Positions 1 to 13,896 are shown, numbered from the stretch's first letter. The stretch: DNA of 64,000 bases from Lentinus brumalis (GCA_001792895.1 MARA01000009.1:930001-994000); one strand, 5' to 3'. The notes: generated by a model from the sequence alone, not told the origin. Made by a program: numbers and translations.

Positions 1-3000
1 GTGCGGCATATTCAAGGGCGGGTGCGGTTGCACGGGTTTGGAGAGACAATCTCGAGCGAGGCACCTCGTGGAGATTCGGCGCCGCATGATGGAGAGGTCG
101 AAACTGTGCGGGTTTACGGCAGGAGCGTCGGGGCAGAAGGTTACGCGTGTCCAGCGGAGAGGCAGGTGCGGACAAAGTTTTCCGGTGACATATCGGCCGC
201 AATTTGAGACGAGTGTCCGCGATACCAGGCGCCATGAGGTCCTTGTGACGGCTATGCGCTCCCGCTGGCCTGGTGCGCAGCTGAAAGCACTTCACTTCCT
301 CTCCTTCAGCTTGGACCATCGCAGAGTGTCGGCGGGCTCGATGTCCACTGACTGGAAGCACACGCGAGGGGAGGTCTGAGCAGGCCCAAGGGACAGAGAT
401 GCAGGCTGTGCGGACAAGTGGGAGGAACGAATGACGCAGCCCCGGGGAGTATCAACAGCGAAAGCGAGAGGAAGCACTGCTAGGACCACGACGACGAGAT
501 ATGTTCAAGTAGTAAGCTCCGATGATCTGGACGCACGGCGTGCCCCGTCTTTGTCGGACAGACCAACGAGCCCACAGTTGCGTCCAGCCGAGCAAGTATG
601 CCGTCTGCTGGGCATCGCAGTGCGGCCGCCTGTCTTGGGTGGAGCACATGTAGTGCGAAGGTCGGTGCAGCAGTTCTAGACAGAGGCGGGAGGAGTCGGG
701 AGAGGCGGAAGTTTTGGCTACGGGCGATGGAGACCGGAGAGGTGGATATGCTGGTTCGGGAAGAGTCGCGTCGGCGACGTTCAGCTGAGACGCAGGTGCG
801 CGGGCTCCACGGTGACGGGTGAGAACGCCTGTTCCGAGTTCGGAGGAGGCGATGGTGGGTCCAGACGGGCAGGAACAGCAGGCTCACGTTCGGCCGACAC
901 TGGACCACGAGGACATAGTATGTGAACGGAGGAACAGCACAACCGACATAACCTCCGAGGCATCCTCCAAGAGGTCCGGTTCCTTGCAAGCAACTCGGCA
1001 CCTGGGACGTACGTCTGCGGCCACGCAGATGGAAACTCCTCCGCATGCCGTGCGCGTTGCGATCTCCAGATGGACTGCACGATGCGGTCTGGTAGGGGGC
1101 TCCTGAGCGCTGAGCAGCCGTCGACAAAGTGAGACTGAACGAGTCGTTGCGGGAATGGGAGGAACGTCCGCGGCAGCCACGGCGCGAATAGACAATGGAA
1201 GTGAGCAAAGGTCGGGAGCGGAGAGCGGGGCGACGGGCTCGTGCGAGGCTTGTCCAGGTTTAGCGGTCTTCCCACTCCTCCGCCTCCTCCGGGACAGCTT
1301 GCTTGGAGGTCCGCCGATTGCGCGCGAAGAGTGTGGAGTGTCGGGCGAGCGACTTACATCATATACCCTCTGCTGTGCGCGCAGTATCTCCTGGGTCGTA
1401 CGCCCATCCCGCCGCATCCCTGCGCAACGACTCCCCTCTGCTCCGGACTTCCAGTACCTCCGCGTAGTGTGTTTCGAGCTATGGTCGCGCGTGACGGGTA
1501 CAGACCCTGGAGTTTGACGACGGCCAAGCTAGCGATGTTCCATATCGCGGTCCCGGCGGATTACTGCGTGGGTGAAGGTCAGCCACTGTGACCGTTCATC
1601 ACGAGTCCGCACAATCAGTGCATGCGCGGACGCGAGCAGAAACGGAGACTCACATGGCAGCCTTGACGTTTTGGTGCTGAGAATGATCGTGACGATGGCG
1701 TGGAGGGATCCCGGTCTGCCCTCGAGGAGACGTGTGGGCGAGTACATGCAAGCTTGAATGAGGCGGCTGGTTATCTGTAGGAATTGAGCACTACAGCAAG
1801 TCAGCACGCGACCGGGTGAGTGACGGATGCATGTACGCACAGCGGATGCTCTGATCGAGCGCAGCTAGGCAGGGCAAATCGTACTTCGGACTAGCGAGCA
1901 AGAGGCAGCGGTACAGCATGTACGGTAGCAGAGCGGGTGAGAAGAATAGCGTGGTCGGTGAGTGGGTGAGTGAGAGCAACGGCGAGCCCGACGGCGGCAA
2001 GACGGCGGCGACGACGAGTACAACGCGCGCGCCATCGGTGTCCGCACGTGGCGGCGTCTCCGTTACATCCTCCGTCTTTGTCTTGCCCGACGACGACGAC
2101 GACGCAAGACGGCAGTGCACCCGCTGGTAAGCATGCGAGGTATGTTCTATGCCGGTGAGGCTGATGCAGTAGACAGTTGTGCTCACTGCAGACACAGGCG
2201 ACTCCCGCAGGCACCTCGTCGAAGCAATGTCCCGGCCCATGCGCTGGCCCTCGACGTGCAGACTCGAGTCGACTCTCTCATCCGACGCGCTCTCCGACTA
2301 TGTCTTCTGGCTGTGTATTGGACAGTGCCGCCCCGACGTCACACTTGGGAGAAATGGACTCGGGTTACAATCGCGTCTCACCCCATTTCATAAGTGCGTT
2401 TTCGCCTTCTTACTTGCTGCGTAACTCACCTTGGCACAGAACCCTCTACGACGCAACTATCACGCTACTTGGCATCACACGTTCACGGGACAGAGGAGAG
2501 TCCCACTGCGACCTTCGTCCATTTTCGCCTGGCTTCAGGACAGCGCGGGCTCTATCAGCAGCTACTTGAGACAGCTCCGCCGCTCTTCCTCGCCGGCGCA
2601 GTCATCTAGTCTTGCTCCATCGAGGTGATCCCATCCTCTCGGTGCGACTATCCCTCCTTTACCTCCATCTTCACTGCGATCCTGGCTCGGTCTCTGGTCC
2701 TCAGCTCGCAAGCCCGATGTCGAGCCACAGGTAGTGCTTGCCCTCCGACGATGCAGTCCACTGCGATACAGACCACTGCGGTATAACAGCAGCCTCCGAC
2801 GCTGCTCTAGCATTCAGTGCTCACAACTGCTCGAAGATCCCAGGGTACGGAGGAAGGATCTGGCCTTGATGGTAGTGTTCACGCGTGCGTGAGTTCTCCG
2901 CATACCCTATGCCATCGTATGTTTAATAGGACGTTCTCGCGCAGGGACCTGTTCGTTGACACCCGTTCTGCTTCCCCGCATCATCTAACAGGCCCATTCT

Positions 3001-5227
3001 CGCATCGTTCCAGTAGGGACGTCCACCACCGTCCTCGATCTCGCGCACCCGTTCACCTTCCACAGCAACCCCTCCCACAGTAGTCTCGACAACGGTATCC
3101 ACCCTCCCCCGAACGTTAGGTCGCTGCCGCCGACAACGCTAGCTTTGCCGTGAAAGGCAGAACAGCGGAGGACGCAGGTAGAGAGCCAGATCGACGCCCG
3201 GACGACCGTATAGCCAATGTTCCGGGTCCTCAAGATCGTCGGGCAGCAGTTTGCGGTCGTCAAATCGGAGACTATCTCTTGTGGTCATCCATTCGCTCCT
3301 GCTCGCCCTCCGTACATCGCACACTCAGCGCATCTTTCTCAGATTCTAGTTCGGCGTTCGCTGAAGACAAACCGGCTCGTCCTGGAGCGCAGATGCAAGC
3401 CCCGGTTCGAGCCCCCGCGACCGATCGCACGAGCGTTCACTCCCGAGCTCACCGTCTTCTGGTTCCTCCACCATCTTCGTTCAGCCAGGATCGGCACCAG
3501 TCGGCGCACGGGAGCATGAAGTCGAAGACTCGATTCGGAATGAAGGTTAGACGGAGTTCCCAAGCTTCGAAGACGCAGACATTCATCAACATCCTACCCG
3601 CTCTGCGCAAAATCATATCGCGTGAGGCAAAGCCCTCATTTCCCTATGCTGAGACTCGCCCCTGTCCTTGCGTTCAGCATGATGTCTGCGCTGGTCGCCG
3701 TCTTGTTGGGACCTGCCGCGATAGGCTCGGACGCATGCGGTGCTCCTCGTCCGCCATGCGTACTCGTGCACGCTTCCGCCAGGTCTTGAGATCCTGAACT
3801 TTGCAGCAGGCCGACGAGTCACGACTACGGCTCTTCATCTGTCGGTCCCACTGCTCGGTGACATGTCGGGCTCCATTACCGTCAGGGCGCAAGTCGGCAT
3901 CGTCTGGCTCTAGCGAGAGTCTGGGTGGTGCAGGATGTGCTTGTAGACGGTATCATCACGGTGGCCGCGCAGTCGTGCAGATCGCCTACATCTGGAGTGG
4001 ACGACTCAGCGCTCAGCGTCTCCATTCAGCCTTCGATGTTTATTTGTCTTACCGCGCCAGGATCTCGACGCATAGCTCTCATCACGGTGTCGCTCCTAGC
4101 GCCTGCAAACACCGGAGCAGGGTCAAGTGAGCTCAAATGTCATTCGCCGACGCTGGTGGACGTCGACCATGGTGCCAGCTTACACCTCCATGGCTTTTCA
4201 CCTCCGCGCCATCGCTCTCTGGGTGCACTAGATCCCCGTTGACCTATAGCGCTGCATCGCCGCATCGAACAGCAACAGGTCGCCGCGAGCATCCGTCGTT
4301 CCTTCTGCGTCTGCCCTCGCCCAGGCCTGCTAGCTCACACGTGCTCTTCTCTCCGTCCGGGTGGTTGCGGCCCCGGTGTCACTTTCCACGCATCCTGTGT
4401 ACGTATCGTCTACGCAAGCCATCTGTCTCCCATTCCTTTGAACGCTATGCACATGCAGGCCGAGAAGAGCGAGTGCCGCCCACCCCACGCATAACGCTAC
4501 CGCAGACTCGTACTATATACATGTGGTATCCCTGGGACCGCGCATGGGTATCCCATTGCGTTTGAGATGTCACTGTCTTGTCTTGACCATCAGTTATCAG
4601 TTCACTTAGATGTCTCCAGGCTTCTGGAAGAGGTGCCCCGGAGGCGACGCGTGCAGCGTTCGATCCAGTTCGGATCCATGCCCCAACATTGTCCGGGAGC
4701 GAGGACAGCGGTGCGTGAGGAAGAGCTGAAGTCATGCATCGTGGTGGTAAGTAAGTGCTGTCAGCGGAGGACACGGTGGACAGCTTCTTGGCAGGTGTTC
4801 GCCGATCTGATGCCTATGTGGTACAGCCCGAGGCAAGAATGAGATGTAGTACTCAGCGTGGCTCTGCCCGTACTTAACTCACTCCAAGGACTCATGCTAC
4901 GGTCTACCGTTACCGCCCCATGCAGGCATGCACATGCTCGATACATATGTATCGCTTCGAAAGTCGGTGAGTGAATGTTTCCACCCCAGTCCGTACCAAT
5001 TGACAGAACGGAACGCTCTACCGCCGGATACGTTCTTTGACGGCGTGTACCACCACGCTGCACGACTTCCTTACTTTGCTTGACAGGTTCTGCGATCGCG
5101 CACATATGCACTAGCGCCGCGTGCCTGCAGGCAGTTCATCCGCACATCGCCCTAGCTATTGCTCCTGCCCTTCGTCTACTGTCATCTTCTACTCGACGTC
5201 AAGGCTTTCTAAAACTCAGCCCCTACC
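1..5227. other. Gene-poor degenerate region
   Basis: I see no gene I can support here. Both strands have many short open frames without recognisable domains or a consistent exon-intron chain. Short stretches resemble parts of the duplicated DNA near 60.7-61.3 kb: a block near 3,390 resembles one near 60,705, and a block near 4,000 resembles one near 61,255. This suggests an old, heavily decayed copy of the same segment. A short GAC trinucleotide run lies near 2,090-2,105. Confidence 0.5.
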
Positions 5228-8200
5228 ATGTCCGAGGGACCAACGACGACCTCCAGTCCTGCGCAAGGAGGCGCGAATCTCGCAACCGCTATATCGGGCC
5301 CAGCGGCTCCGAATGAGGCAGCAGGAGACGGCACCGCTAGTGGACAGCCGGTGGAAGTACCATCACAGGTCAGGATTCTTGTGTTCAGTGAGTGGGCAGG
5401 GCTGACCATGACTTGTCGCATACAGGCACCGAACGATGCCAAAGCCAAAGAACCTGAATGGAAGACGGCGGAAACTATCGGGGTGAGTGTTATCTGCAGT
5501 GCGATGGGTGGCTGCGTGCATGGCCAACGGCGCATAGGAATACTGGAATGCCAGGAAAACAGTCATTACCGAGAAGGAGCGTGAGGACGCCTGGACGGAG
5601 ACGGCGAAGATCGTGGAGGAATACAGTGATGACCTGGTCGACCGCTGGAACAAGGAGATAGATACGCTGCTGGTCTACGTACGTCACATCGCGCCCATGA
5701 TGAGTCCTGCTGCTGACTTCTGTCATGGTGACAGGCGGGTTTGTTCTCGGCGATCCAGACGGCGTTCAACATCGAGTTGTACAAGCGCCTTATTCCCGAT
5801 CCCGCCCCCGCCACCGATCCCGTCCTCGTCGCCCTCGAGAGGATCTCGGCGCAGCTCAGTGGCTTCACCGTGAACCAGGCCTTCGTCAACTCCACACAAT
5901 CCCCCTTCGTGATACTTCAATCCACGCCCTCTACCCCTGCTGTGCCGCTATGGGCCGTCGTGCTCAACGTGCTCTGGTTCTCGAGCCTCATCTCGAGCCT
6001 CGCCGCCGCTTCCATCGGGATCATGGTCAAGCAGTGGCTCACCGAGTACAAGTCCGGAGTCTCTGGGACGTCGCGCCAGACCGCGCGCCTCCGCCAGCTT
6101 CGTCTCAACAGCTTGCAGCGGTGGCGTGTGAAGGAGATTGTCAGCATCCTCCCCGTCCTTCTCCAGATCGCCTCAGGACTGTTCTTCGCCGGGTTGCTCA
6201 TCCTCTTGTGGAACCTCAACCGCACTGTGGCCATCGTCGGGACCGTCTTGGTCGGCATTCTTGCAGCCTTCTCCCTCTCCACCATCATTCTCCCCACCAT
6301 TGCAACACATTGCTCCTACCTGTCCCCACCATCACGGGTGCTGTTCGAGCTCATGAGATTATTGAGGAAGGCCCTACATCTCTCTCGGCGCAAGCTTTCG
6401 TGCTGGATTGCCTCCTGCTATCACCATCGGGACGCTGCGTCGCGTGACTTTGATCTCGAATATTCCGCTGTCCTTGACTTTCGTCGCAAGTATCCACGTA
6501 TCTTCCGCCTTTGCAAGGTTATCTTCCCGCTCCATTCCGCCTCCAGCCTGACATGGCGCGGGATGGAAAGTACGCTTGTTTCTCGACGCGCAGAGACCCT
6601 AGACGGCGAGATGGTAGCAACCGCATACACGACCTCGATGAATACCAATTTCCTGCAGCGCGCGGCTGTGTGCACCACAGAGCTTACCGCCGAGGCCATG
6701 AGAACCTGCTTCCAGCGAATCATGTCAGCAAACATTGCCCATTGGGGGACAGACGGACATCGGGAGCCAATGGGGTCGGTGCACCCTTGCATGTGGAGCG
6801 GCACCCTCATTGCCCTCATAGACAGCTCTGGCAATTACGCTGCGTGGTCACCATCGACCTTGGTCGCGGCGTGGGATACTGCGTACAACTACATTGATCT
6901 ATCGAGTCAGCAGCTCCAGTCAGACACTCCAGGGACACGTTTGCTCTGTGTGGACTTCGCTCGTATCATACGCCACTACAACCACAGCACACTACCTCCC
7001 GACTCTCCAAATATCGCTGAGAATATATACGAGCTCGACCTGTGGAGAGTGATGGAAGATACCCAAGACACGAATTTAGGGAACGATGTCCGCCAGCATG
7101 GTAACTTCCCATATTCAAGTCGCTTTGTTGACCGCCTTCGAGCTGACACACGCATACTAGTTGTCTCCGCCTACATCGACGCTGCGCTCAAGGGACTCGA
7201 GGGGAGCGCAAGCATTGAGCGAGCTCTGATCGCTCTTCGATCCATCATCAATTGCGTCCCGTCAAGAACCGGGTCGGACTACAAGTGCGATGACCCGGAG
7301 TACAAGGCCATACAATCTCAGGCTGCCCGCGGGCTGAAAGCTTTCTCAAATGTTCTATCTACAAGTCCCTCCTTGGTGAAAAAATGCGAAGTCTATATGC
7401 ACCAAGTCCTCGATGCGCTCCGCAATCATGGAGAGCGGGCGGGTCTCATGTCCGCAGAGCTGCGACGAGCCATCGTCTGCTATCGGAATGCATACCAGAG
7501 TGCGCATGAACGGTTCCCATGGTATTGGCACATTACCGAGGAATGGATTCAGACTTTCAGGCATGAGATGGACGACTCTGGGCAGGTGCGCATGCGTCAA
7601 CCCTCCCCTAGCACATGTTCGCTAACTTCCGTTCATCTAGAACATCACCGCCGGTGTCGCGTCTTCATCTGGGGAAACCGCGGACCCGATCACCGACCCG
7701 ACTGCAGCGTGCAGCGACTCTGTGAGTATTGCCGCTGCATTTCAGCAAATATCCAAGACCCGAGATGGCATCCAGACGGCAACCGAGCCAGTGAACGGAT
7801 CATCTACACCATCGACCTCTCCTTCGCCCACCACTCACATTGCACCCGCCGTGGTTCCCAACGAATCGATGGCCAGCTCCCGACGGGCGATAGACGGTGA
7901 ACATCAGGCACACTCCCAGACTCCGACGGAGCTGTATAAGAACGGATCCTCAGCCTCGGCATCTCCGCCACCCTCGCTATGCACCGCAACTGTTGAAGAA
8001 CTTGCGAACAGCTTCCCAGGTGCTGTAGAGGACGACCGGGTTGCCCAGCTAGCCGCGACCGGATCCTCCGCCCCAGCTGCTCCACCGTCCTTTAATGACC
8101 CCGCAGCCATCGATGAACCGCCAATCAGCCTCGTCCCCCGGGGCTCTGAACAGGGCGACGAGGGTGTCATTTCCCACCCAGAGGTCAGAACGGCGAACGG

Positions 8201-8258
8201 TTCCTCTTCCGCCTCTTCCACACCTCCACCGTCCTCAGGCGATCCCGGCCTACCTTGA
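5228..8258 (+). CDS. DUF6535-type multi-pass membrane protein, copy A (intact)
   Basis: Five exons read as 5228-5368, 5426-5482, 5538-5678, 5735-7585 and 7641-8258. All junctions are GT-AG and all exons join in phase 0, giving about 935 residues ending in TGA. The start is the first ATG in frame; residues 1-47 are Ser/Thr/Pro/Gly rich. The exon 3/4 block, with a W-x-x-x-x-x-Y-S-D-D-L-V-D-R-W-N-K-E-I-D-T-L-L segment followed by AGLFSAIQTAF, is the hallmark of the basidiomycete DUF6535 family, whose function is unknown. Hydrophobic helices follow around AVVLNVLWFSSLISSLAA and in two stretches around LLQIASGLFFAGLLILLW and VAIVGTVLVGILAAFSL, so a membrane protein is expected. A long soluble region and a Ser/Pro-rich tail with repeated NGSS...PPPS units follow. 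It is the only complete, uninterrupted copy of three in the window. Confidence 0.85.
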
Positions 8259-10140
8259 CCTCGAAATCCCTGCCTGCTGCCACCTTGCAGCTGCTTCCCC
8301 ATCACCGTCTCGCTGTTTCTCGTTTCCCTTCCGTCCCGTAGCTCATTCCGGATCACAGGCCGGCCGCCTTTCTTTCCCCACTCCGTCCCGTATATATCGT
8401 CCCATACACGCTGTCTTGTCCCTCTCGTCGTTCCGCGTCCGCGCAGTCTCCTACGGCTCTCGTTCAGCATACACGCGTCGTCGAACCCAGCTCTCCGCTC
8501 GCTCGCCATTACCCCATTCTCGTATCTACTGCCAGTCCCACACCCGGTCCCCAATCACACTCGCAGGCTGATTTATTTGAGACGATCGTGTATTCCTCTG
8601 TGGCTACTACATAGCGTACGTTTCAAATCTCGTCCTATGTACAGCGTCCGGGAGACTGCATATATGTATACGATTACACTATGTTCCCAGCCAGAAATTC
8701 GGTAGAGCGGCCTCGACACGTCTGCTGCCGTCGCATGCACCAGAAAGTCGACGCGTTGGTCCACCAACACGTAGATGTAATTGGAGCCGAGGTCAAGGCG
8801 CACAAAGAACTCGGACACAGACCTGCCATACTATATACGCAATCAGAACCTGTGAGAGACAGGTCTTGGTGTCAGCGCACGCATTGGTGACGGGATCCGC
8901 ACAAGACGTACCTATTAGACGACATGATTTGCGATATTCTGGCGTGGCTGCGTGCCGATGCCTCCTCCGTGATGCAGATACAACCCGTGTCGAGACGGAT
9001 CGCCAAGTGACGAGGAAGACCACGACCAACCGACTGGCCAACCACACATCGCCCGAGCTCAGAGTCATACTGACCATGGTCAGCGAGCATAGAGCACGCA
9101 GCCTTGATAATCGGACGCCTTGGAGAGGAAGGTCTCTAAATTGGATACGCACGTCAGCCGTTAGGATAGACGTAGTGACGAAGGCACCGTACAAGGGAGG
9201 CTGTCCAACCGACCACCACGAAGGCTCTGCAGCCTCGCGGGGGTTGCAGGGAATCTGGAAGGACGAGAGGTAGAATCGGCTTTGCTACCACGAGACGCCC
9301 CTCGTACGAAACGCCACCTCACACCTCCGCCGTCTCCGAAGCACTCAGCCATGAAGAAGGGGTCTGGAAGAACCGGACGGTGGTGTTGGCTTGAGCATGA
9401 CCGTGGCGACGAGCCGCACCTTGCACGATATCGACAAGCGGCCTCGCACTTCCGCGTCACAGATGCCCTACCGTCGGCGATGCCTGTAGCTTTACCAACG
9501 CCCGTTTATCTTCGCATACTTTGCGGAGAGACATTCGGGAGCCCCGTGCGTGTCCGCAGCCGTCCCAAATGAGCGATAGATCCCTGTACGTGAGTTCTGC
9601 AGCTCGTCGGCGCACATTTAGCCCGCGCATAAGTTAGTGGGTCCAATGTGGGACGCGGTACGAGTCCGTACCTTGGACAGACGACTAGCCGTAGGAACGG
9701 CATGTGGTGTCCACAGCGAGATACTTGCAGAGCGTGAGCCTAAGTGAGCTGTAAACGACAAGATGTGGGCAGGGCTTGATCAGACAAGGCTGGAATACCG
9801 GTGCAGTGCACGCAGGATAGAATAACATACGTACCGTGGCCGTCACCACCCACCAGTTTCAGTCGGGCCGGGTCTGAGCGCTGAGATTCAGCAGCAACAG
9901 CTGCATGTGCAGCGGAGTGGAGGCGACAGGGAGAGGATGGAAGGAGTTCGAGACGAGGATCCGGGAGGGCTTGGGATAGAGCTTCCAGGACATCCCTTGG
10001 ACCGGCGGGAAGGGGCAGGGCTACATGACGAACAGCCAGAGCGCTTTACGCGTCCTGCGACAACCGTCGAAGCAGAGCATACTTACGTGACCTTCCTCAT
10101 GACGGTCGTAGTTGCAAGACGTACTTCCGTATGATAGACA
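8259..10140. other. Downstream region with traces of a minus-strand relic
   Basis: No intact gene. The stretch near 8,990-9,060 is recognisably related to 56,120-56,180, and that near 9,560-9,600 to 56,450-56,490, on the same strand and in the same order. DUF6535 copies A and B therefore share downstream DNA. Splice-like signals in the 56-kb copy lie on the minus strand, so the shared block may be remains of a small spliced gene convergent with the DUF6535 gene. Confidence 0.4.
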
Positions 10141-10159
10141 GAGGCAGCGAGAGGATGCC

Positions 10160-10202
10160 GGGTGGCAGCCACGCGTCCGTGACGTCATCTGTCTGACGGG
10201 AG
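10160..10202 (+). promoter_or_regulatory. Recurring promoter-like block, copy 1
   Basis: Contains a GTGGC...GCCAC-type inverted motif followed by TGACGTCATCTGTCTGACG. TGACGTCA is a full CRE/ATF-type palindrome. Related blocks occur near 16,050, 19,402 and 57,256, each followed within about 70-130 bp by a pyrimidine-rich stretch and a conserved GCCCGC-containing segment. Here the dismutase relic starts about 140 bp downstream. Confidence 0.45.
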
Positions 10203-10342
10203 CTCGTTGCTCGCTCGTTGCTCTCCGCCTTGCTCAACTCACCCACTACGACCTGAGACAGACGCGCCCCAGTCTGCGACATGCCCGCCTATAGCTCGTC
10301 GTCGTGCGGAGGAGACACGGCCGGCTCGGCCCGCAGTCGGCG

Positions 10343-11169
10343 ATGCGGCGGCGCGCACCTGCCTCGTCGCTGTTGCTCTCGACGCTCGTCGCCCGCTCTG
10401 CCAGTGCCGCTACGCATGCTGTCCCCGTCGTGTCCGTCTTGAGTTCCTTGGCCTTCTATGGCGTGCACACACTCCCCAAGCTCGACTATTCCTACAACGT
10501 GCGTCCTCTCTCGCTTTCTCCCCGACTCGCACGCGCACAAGGCCCTCGAGCCGCATATACGTATCTGGCAAGATGATGAAGCTGCACCACAGCAAGCACC
10601 TCCAGGCATACATGAACAGCCTCAACGCTGCCGAAGAGGCCTGCGCCAAGGCCGTTGCACCCAAGGAGCAGCTCAAGTTCCAACCCGTGCGGAGGTCCAA
10701 CGGCGGCGGCCACTCGCTCTTCTGGAAGAACCCAGGGCGGCGGCGAGCTCAAGTCTGGTCCGCTCAAGGACGCGCTCGCAGCGTCGACGCGTTCAAGAAG
10801 ATGAACTCGGTCATGGCAGCGTTCTGAGGCCATGAGTGACGCTGGCTAGGCTACAATCCCGAGACTAAGGAACTCGAGGTTGTGACGACGCCCAACCAGA
10901 ACCCGCTCTTGTCGCACGTCCCCATCATCGGTATCGACATCTGGGAGCACGCGTTCTACCTCCAGTATGACGATGTCAAGGCTGATGTGAGTATCTTCTT
11001 TCCCCCTCCTCGCTCTCGTTTTCGTCTCAGCGTGCTTTACTCGAGGAGGGGCGTGTGCTGTTCGGGGCTGGTTGCTGACCTCTGCACGCAGTACGTGACA
11101 GCGATCTGGAACGTCATCAACTTCAAGGAGGCCGAGCGCCGCTTCCTCGAGGCCGCTAAGTCTGCTTGA
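10343..11169 (+). pseudogene. Mn superoxide dismutase relic (mitochondrial type)
   Basis: Collinear with fungal MnSOD. An N-terminal presequence-like part ([12 protein letters not shown]...) leads to [11 protein letters not shown], an intron, then [17 protein letters not shown] and [11 protein letters not shown]. Next come [69 protein letters not shown], a GT-AG intron of about 100 bp, and the end [18 protein letters not shown]. The ligand residues of the DIWEHA motif are kept. The frame is broken at about 10,560 (ISGK), about 10,735 and about 10,825, where the G-x-G-W-G-W block is missing and a stop intervenes. GGGHINHSLFW is shortened to GGGHSLFW. Normal function would be conversion of superoxide to peroxide in the mitochondrial matrix; this copy cannot encode the full enzyme as read. 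Confidence 0.85.
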
Positions 11170-13206
11170 GCTGCCCGCGGTTTATCGTCGTACTCGGTCC
11201 CTCGACGAAACGCTGCACGAGGAGTGCGAGAAGGAACGATGGTGAGGACAAGAGGGAAGAGGAGGAAGTATTGGAACCTAGTGGGACGCTGCTGTCTGTC
11301 GATATGGCGGAGAATTCACGGCCTAAGGGGGCGGTAGCCGACGCGATCGGTCAAGGGTACGTCGACTTCTTCAAATCCCTGCGGCGCCGGGTATGACCGT
11401 ACTGGCGCCGAATGTGCGCACGTTCCCTGGGACTGGCCCTCGATATTCAATGTTCACCTCGGACCTACATTGTCTGCAATCAGACATGGAGGACGCGACG
11501 GTTCGCGTCTGCGCTGGCGCAAGGACACCCACTTCCCCTGGCCCAGGGCTCGCGAGACGATTATCTGCCCGCGGCAAGTTGGGCACCTGCAGTTTCCAAT
11601 CTCCGAGACCGCGTTCTCAAGCTCAAGGTCTGCGGCCACGCATCTCCCATGTCCGCTCCGGGATGCAGGATTGCGAGCCGCAGCGCTGGAGGGTTGACCG
11701 GGCACCTTCCCTTTGCGAGCCAATAGACGAGTGGGCTGAGCCCTTCGCGGTGCGGTGTCGGCCTTCAGAAGTACGGAGCGAGACTAGAGCACCTCCGTCA
11801 ACGTCAACTTGGAGGGCGGCACCGCAGATGATCGGTCGGTGCGTCGCTCTTGCACCAGATGCAGTCGAAGTTCGCTGAGCACTCGAACAGGCAGACACCC
11901 GCTCCCGAGTCGGCTCGGCCAAAGGCGCACGCACGCCCGGCGGGTCTTTCGACTGTGGCTGATCATGATTCCAGTCTCGCAAGCTCCTGCAGGGCGCCGT
12001 TGCACAATCTGCTCTTGAGCGGTCGACAACCTTCGAGCTGCCCGCATGGGATCAAGCGATGGTTCACCCCTGGACCCGCATCGCCCTGCGCCCCGTTCTC
12101 GCTCGCTCGGCTCATCGGCCTTTCAGTCAAGAAGCGCGACTGGGAGCGGGAATGTTGTCGCGGAGATCGGGCTCGGCCTGAGGATGTGTATGCGCCCTCC
12201 CGCCGCCCTCTTTCTGTAATCTTCTCCCTATCCCGCGTCCTGCTCACTCAGCCTCGCACCCGCCAGTCCACGATGCGGTTCGGTGTGCTCCAGCTCGCCG
12301 TGTGGGCCACGGACGATCAGACTCGACCCGACTATGCCCGCACATGGCAGGAATGCTCGTCATTGGTCTGCGCCTCCCCAATTGGTTTCCCCTAGTCGTC
12401 CATCACTGGTCGTCTTCGCTGCTCCTTGAACGGACCGCACGGCCTGCGCAGGACGGGCAGTCAATCAATTGCCTTCATGGTCTCGGTACTTCTGCGTCTT
12501 CTGCCGTGCTCGATCTCGTATCTATCGAACCTCACGCAGCCCGGCGACATATGGAGCGTACTGCTGCATACTCGCGATCACTCGAACCCGGAGAGAAGTG
12601 GATGCCGCTCACGACACCTGTCACTGTTCTCGCGACGCTCGCACCCGCCCTCCGAGTCGTCCTGCCCTCCTCGCTCCGCGCCCAGCCCGATCTACTCTGC
12701 ATCCCTTTTGTGGACCGCGGTCGCCGAGTAGGCTTCGAGTCGGGACTCTTCCTCGACATACATGCTCCTTCACAGGCGTCTGGGCGTCCAGCTCGGCGCC
12801 CGGCCGAGAGTGTGTGCGGTTCGTGTCTCCCTCTCCCAACCGCTGGAGGCCCGGAGACGTGCGTATACGAAGCTCGGTCACTGGAGCCCCATCGTACATG
12901 ATTTGACTGCGTTGTGGAAGCCGATGTTATTTCGAAAGGCGTCGTGTATAGCATAGATCTTCATCCAACAGCTTGAACCTTGATGTAACTCGACCCCGAC
13001 TTGGTGTCCTACTTGGTGCGCATGGCTGTGCAAAGATTAGGATCTCTCACTTATGACCAGCGGATTCGAGCTTTGCCATCATGTACCCAGTTGAGAAGAA
13101 CCACGATTACAGGCGACAGAAGACAGAACAGACGCGGTCCGAGCGCCGCTTGCGGGCTTGACACCGCGGGAACCCATGGCGCGTTTGCATCGATCTTCCA
13201 ACCCCC
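11170..13206. other. No recognisable gene
   Basis: About 2 kb after the dismutase relic with only short open frames in all six phases, no recognised domain and no clear chain of splice sites. Probably degenerate intergenic DNA. Confidence 0.5.
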
Positions 13207-13896
13207 ATGGCGACTCTCCGCGATCTCCCTTACATCCCGCTCGAGGTCGGCGAGAACATCATCGACCAATGCAGCGCGCGCTCCGCAGTTGCCAAACCAT
13301 ACCAATTTGACTTTGAACACCCTGACTCATCGACATCTTGCGCAAGCTTCATAGGCGATACCCAGGTCGTTGTAGGGTTTAGAGATGGCACTATCCGCTG
13401 GTGGGACATACCCTCCGTCCCCGTTGACGACAGAAGAGCCACGCGGCCTCCTCTCTCTCTTTTCCAACGGTTCCGCCGTGACCAGCCTATCCATGTCTCG
13501 TCTACATTCCTTTCTCGTCGCATGGTCTTCCAAAGACAAGAGTGTATCCGTCCTACGCCTCACAATGACTCGCACAACTCAGGGTTACTTGGCCGACTTC
13601 TCGCTTCATGTCATCCTCCATTGCCATACAACAGCGGTCACCGCGGCATAAATCTCTCCTTGTGAGCGATACGTCGCCACCGCCTCCTTCAATTGCACTG
13701 TCTTAGTGTGGAGCACCAGGAATGGAGAACTCTTGTGGACCTTCAGGGAACACAACCATCCAGTGATGCATGTCATCTTATCATCGGACGGGAGGATGCT
13801 GGCATCGGCAGACGTGGATGGAACAGTGCGTATTCGCCTGCTGCAGTGGCAATGTTTGTGAGGGACGTGCCAGTTTTGTCTATTGACGATACTTAG
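13207..13896 (+). pseudogene. F-box-like / WD40-repeat protein relic
   Basis: The start reads MATLRDLPYIPLEVGENIID, which resembles the F-box onset of many basidiomycete proteins. WD40-type repeats follow across frames: VVVGFRDGTIRWWDIPSV (about 13,370-13,425), a middle repeat with FLVAWSSKDKSVSVLRL (about 13,500-13,565), then YVATASFNCTVLVWSTRNGE and ILSSDGRMLASADVDGTVRI (about 13,665-13,840). The repeats lie in different frames, so at least two frameshifts or unseen introns separate them, and the chain stops after roughly four blades. A working gene would be a scaffold or ubiquitin-ligase adaptor; this copy looks truncated. Confidence 0.6.

Noticed and set aside
480..1208. 242-codon minus-strand open frame
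   Set aside because: GC-rich DNA gives long chance frames; composition is Arg/Ser rich with no domain, no splice context and overlapping frames of similar length on both strands.
8690..9720. A minus-strand membrane-protein gene downstream of DUF6535 copy A
   Set aside because: Homology to the 56-kb region is visible but no continuous exon chain or domain; recorded only as relic DNA.
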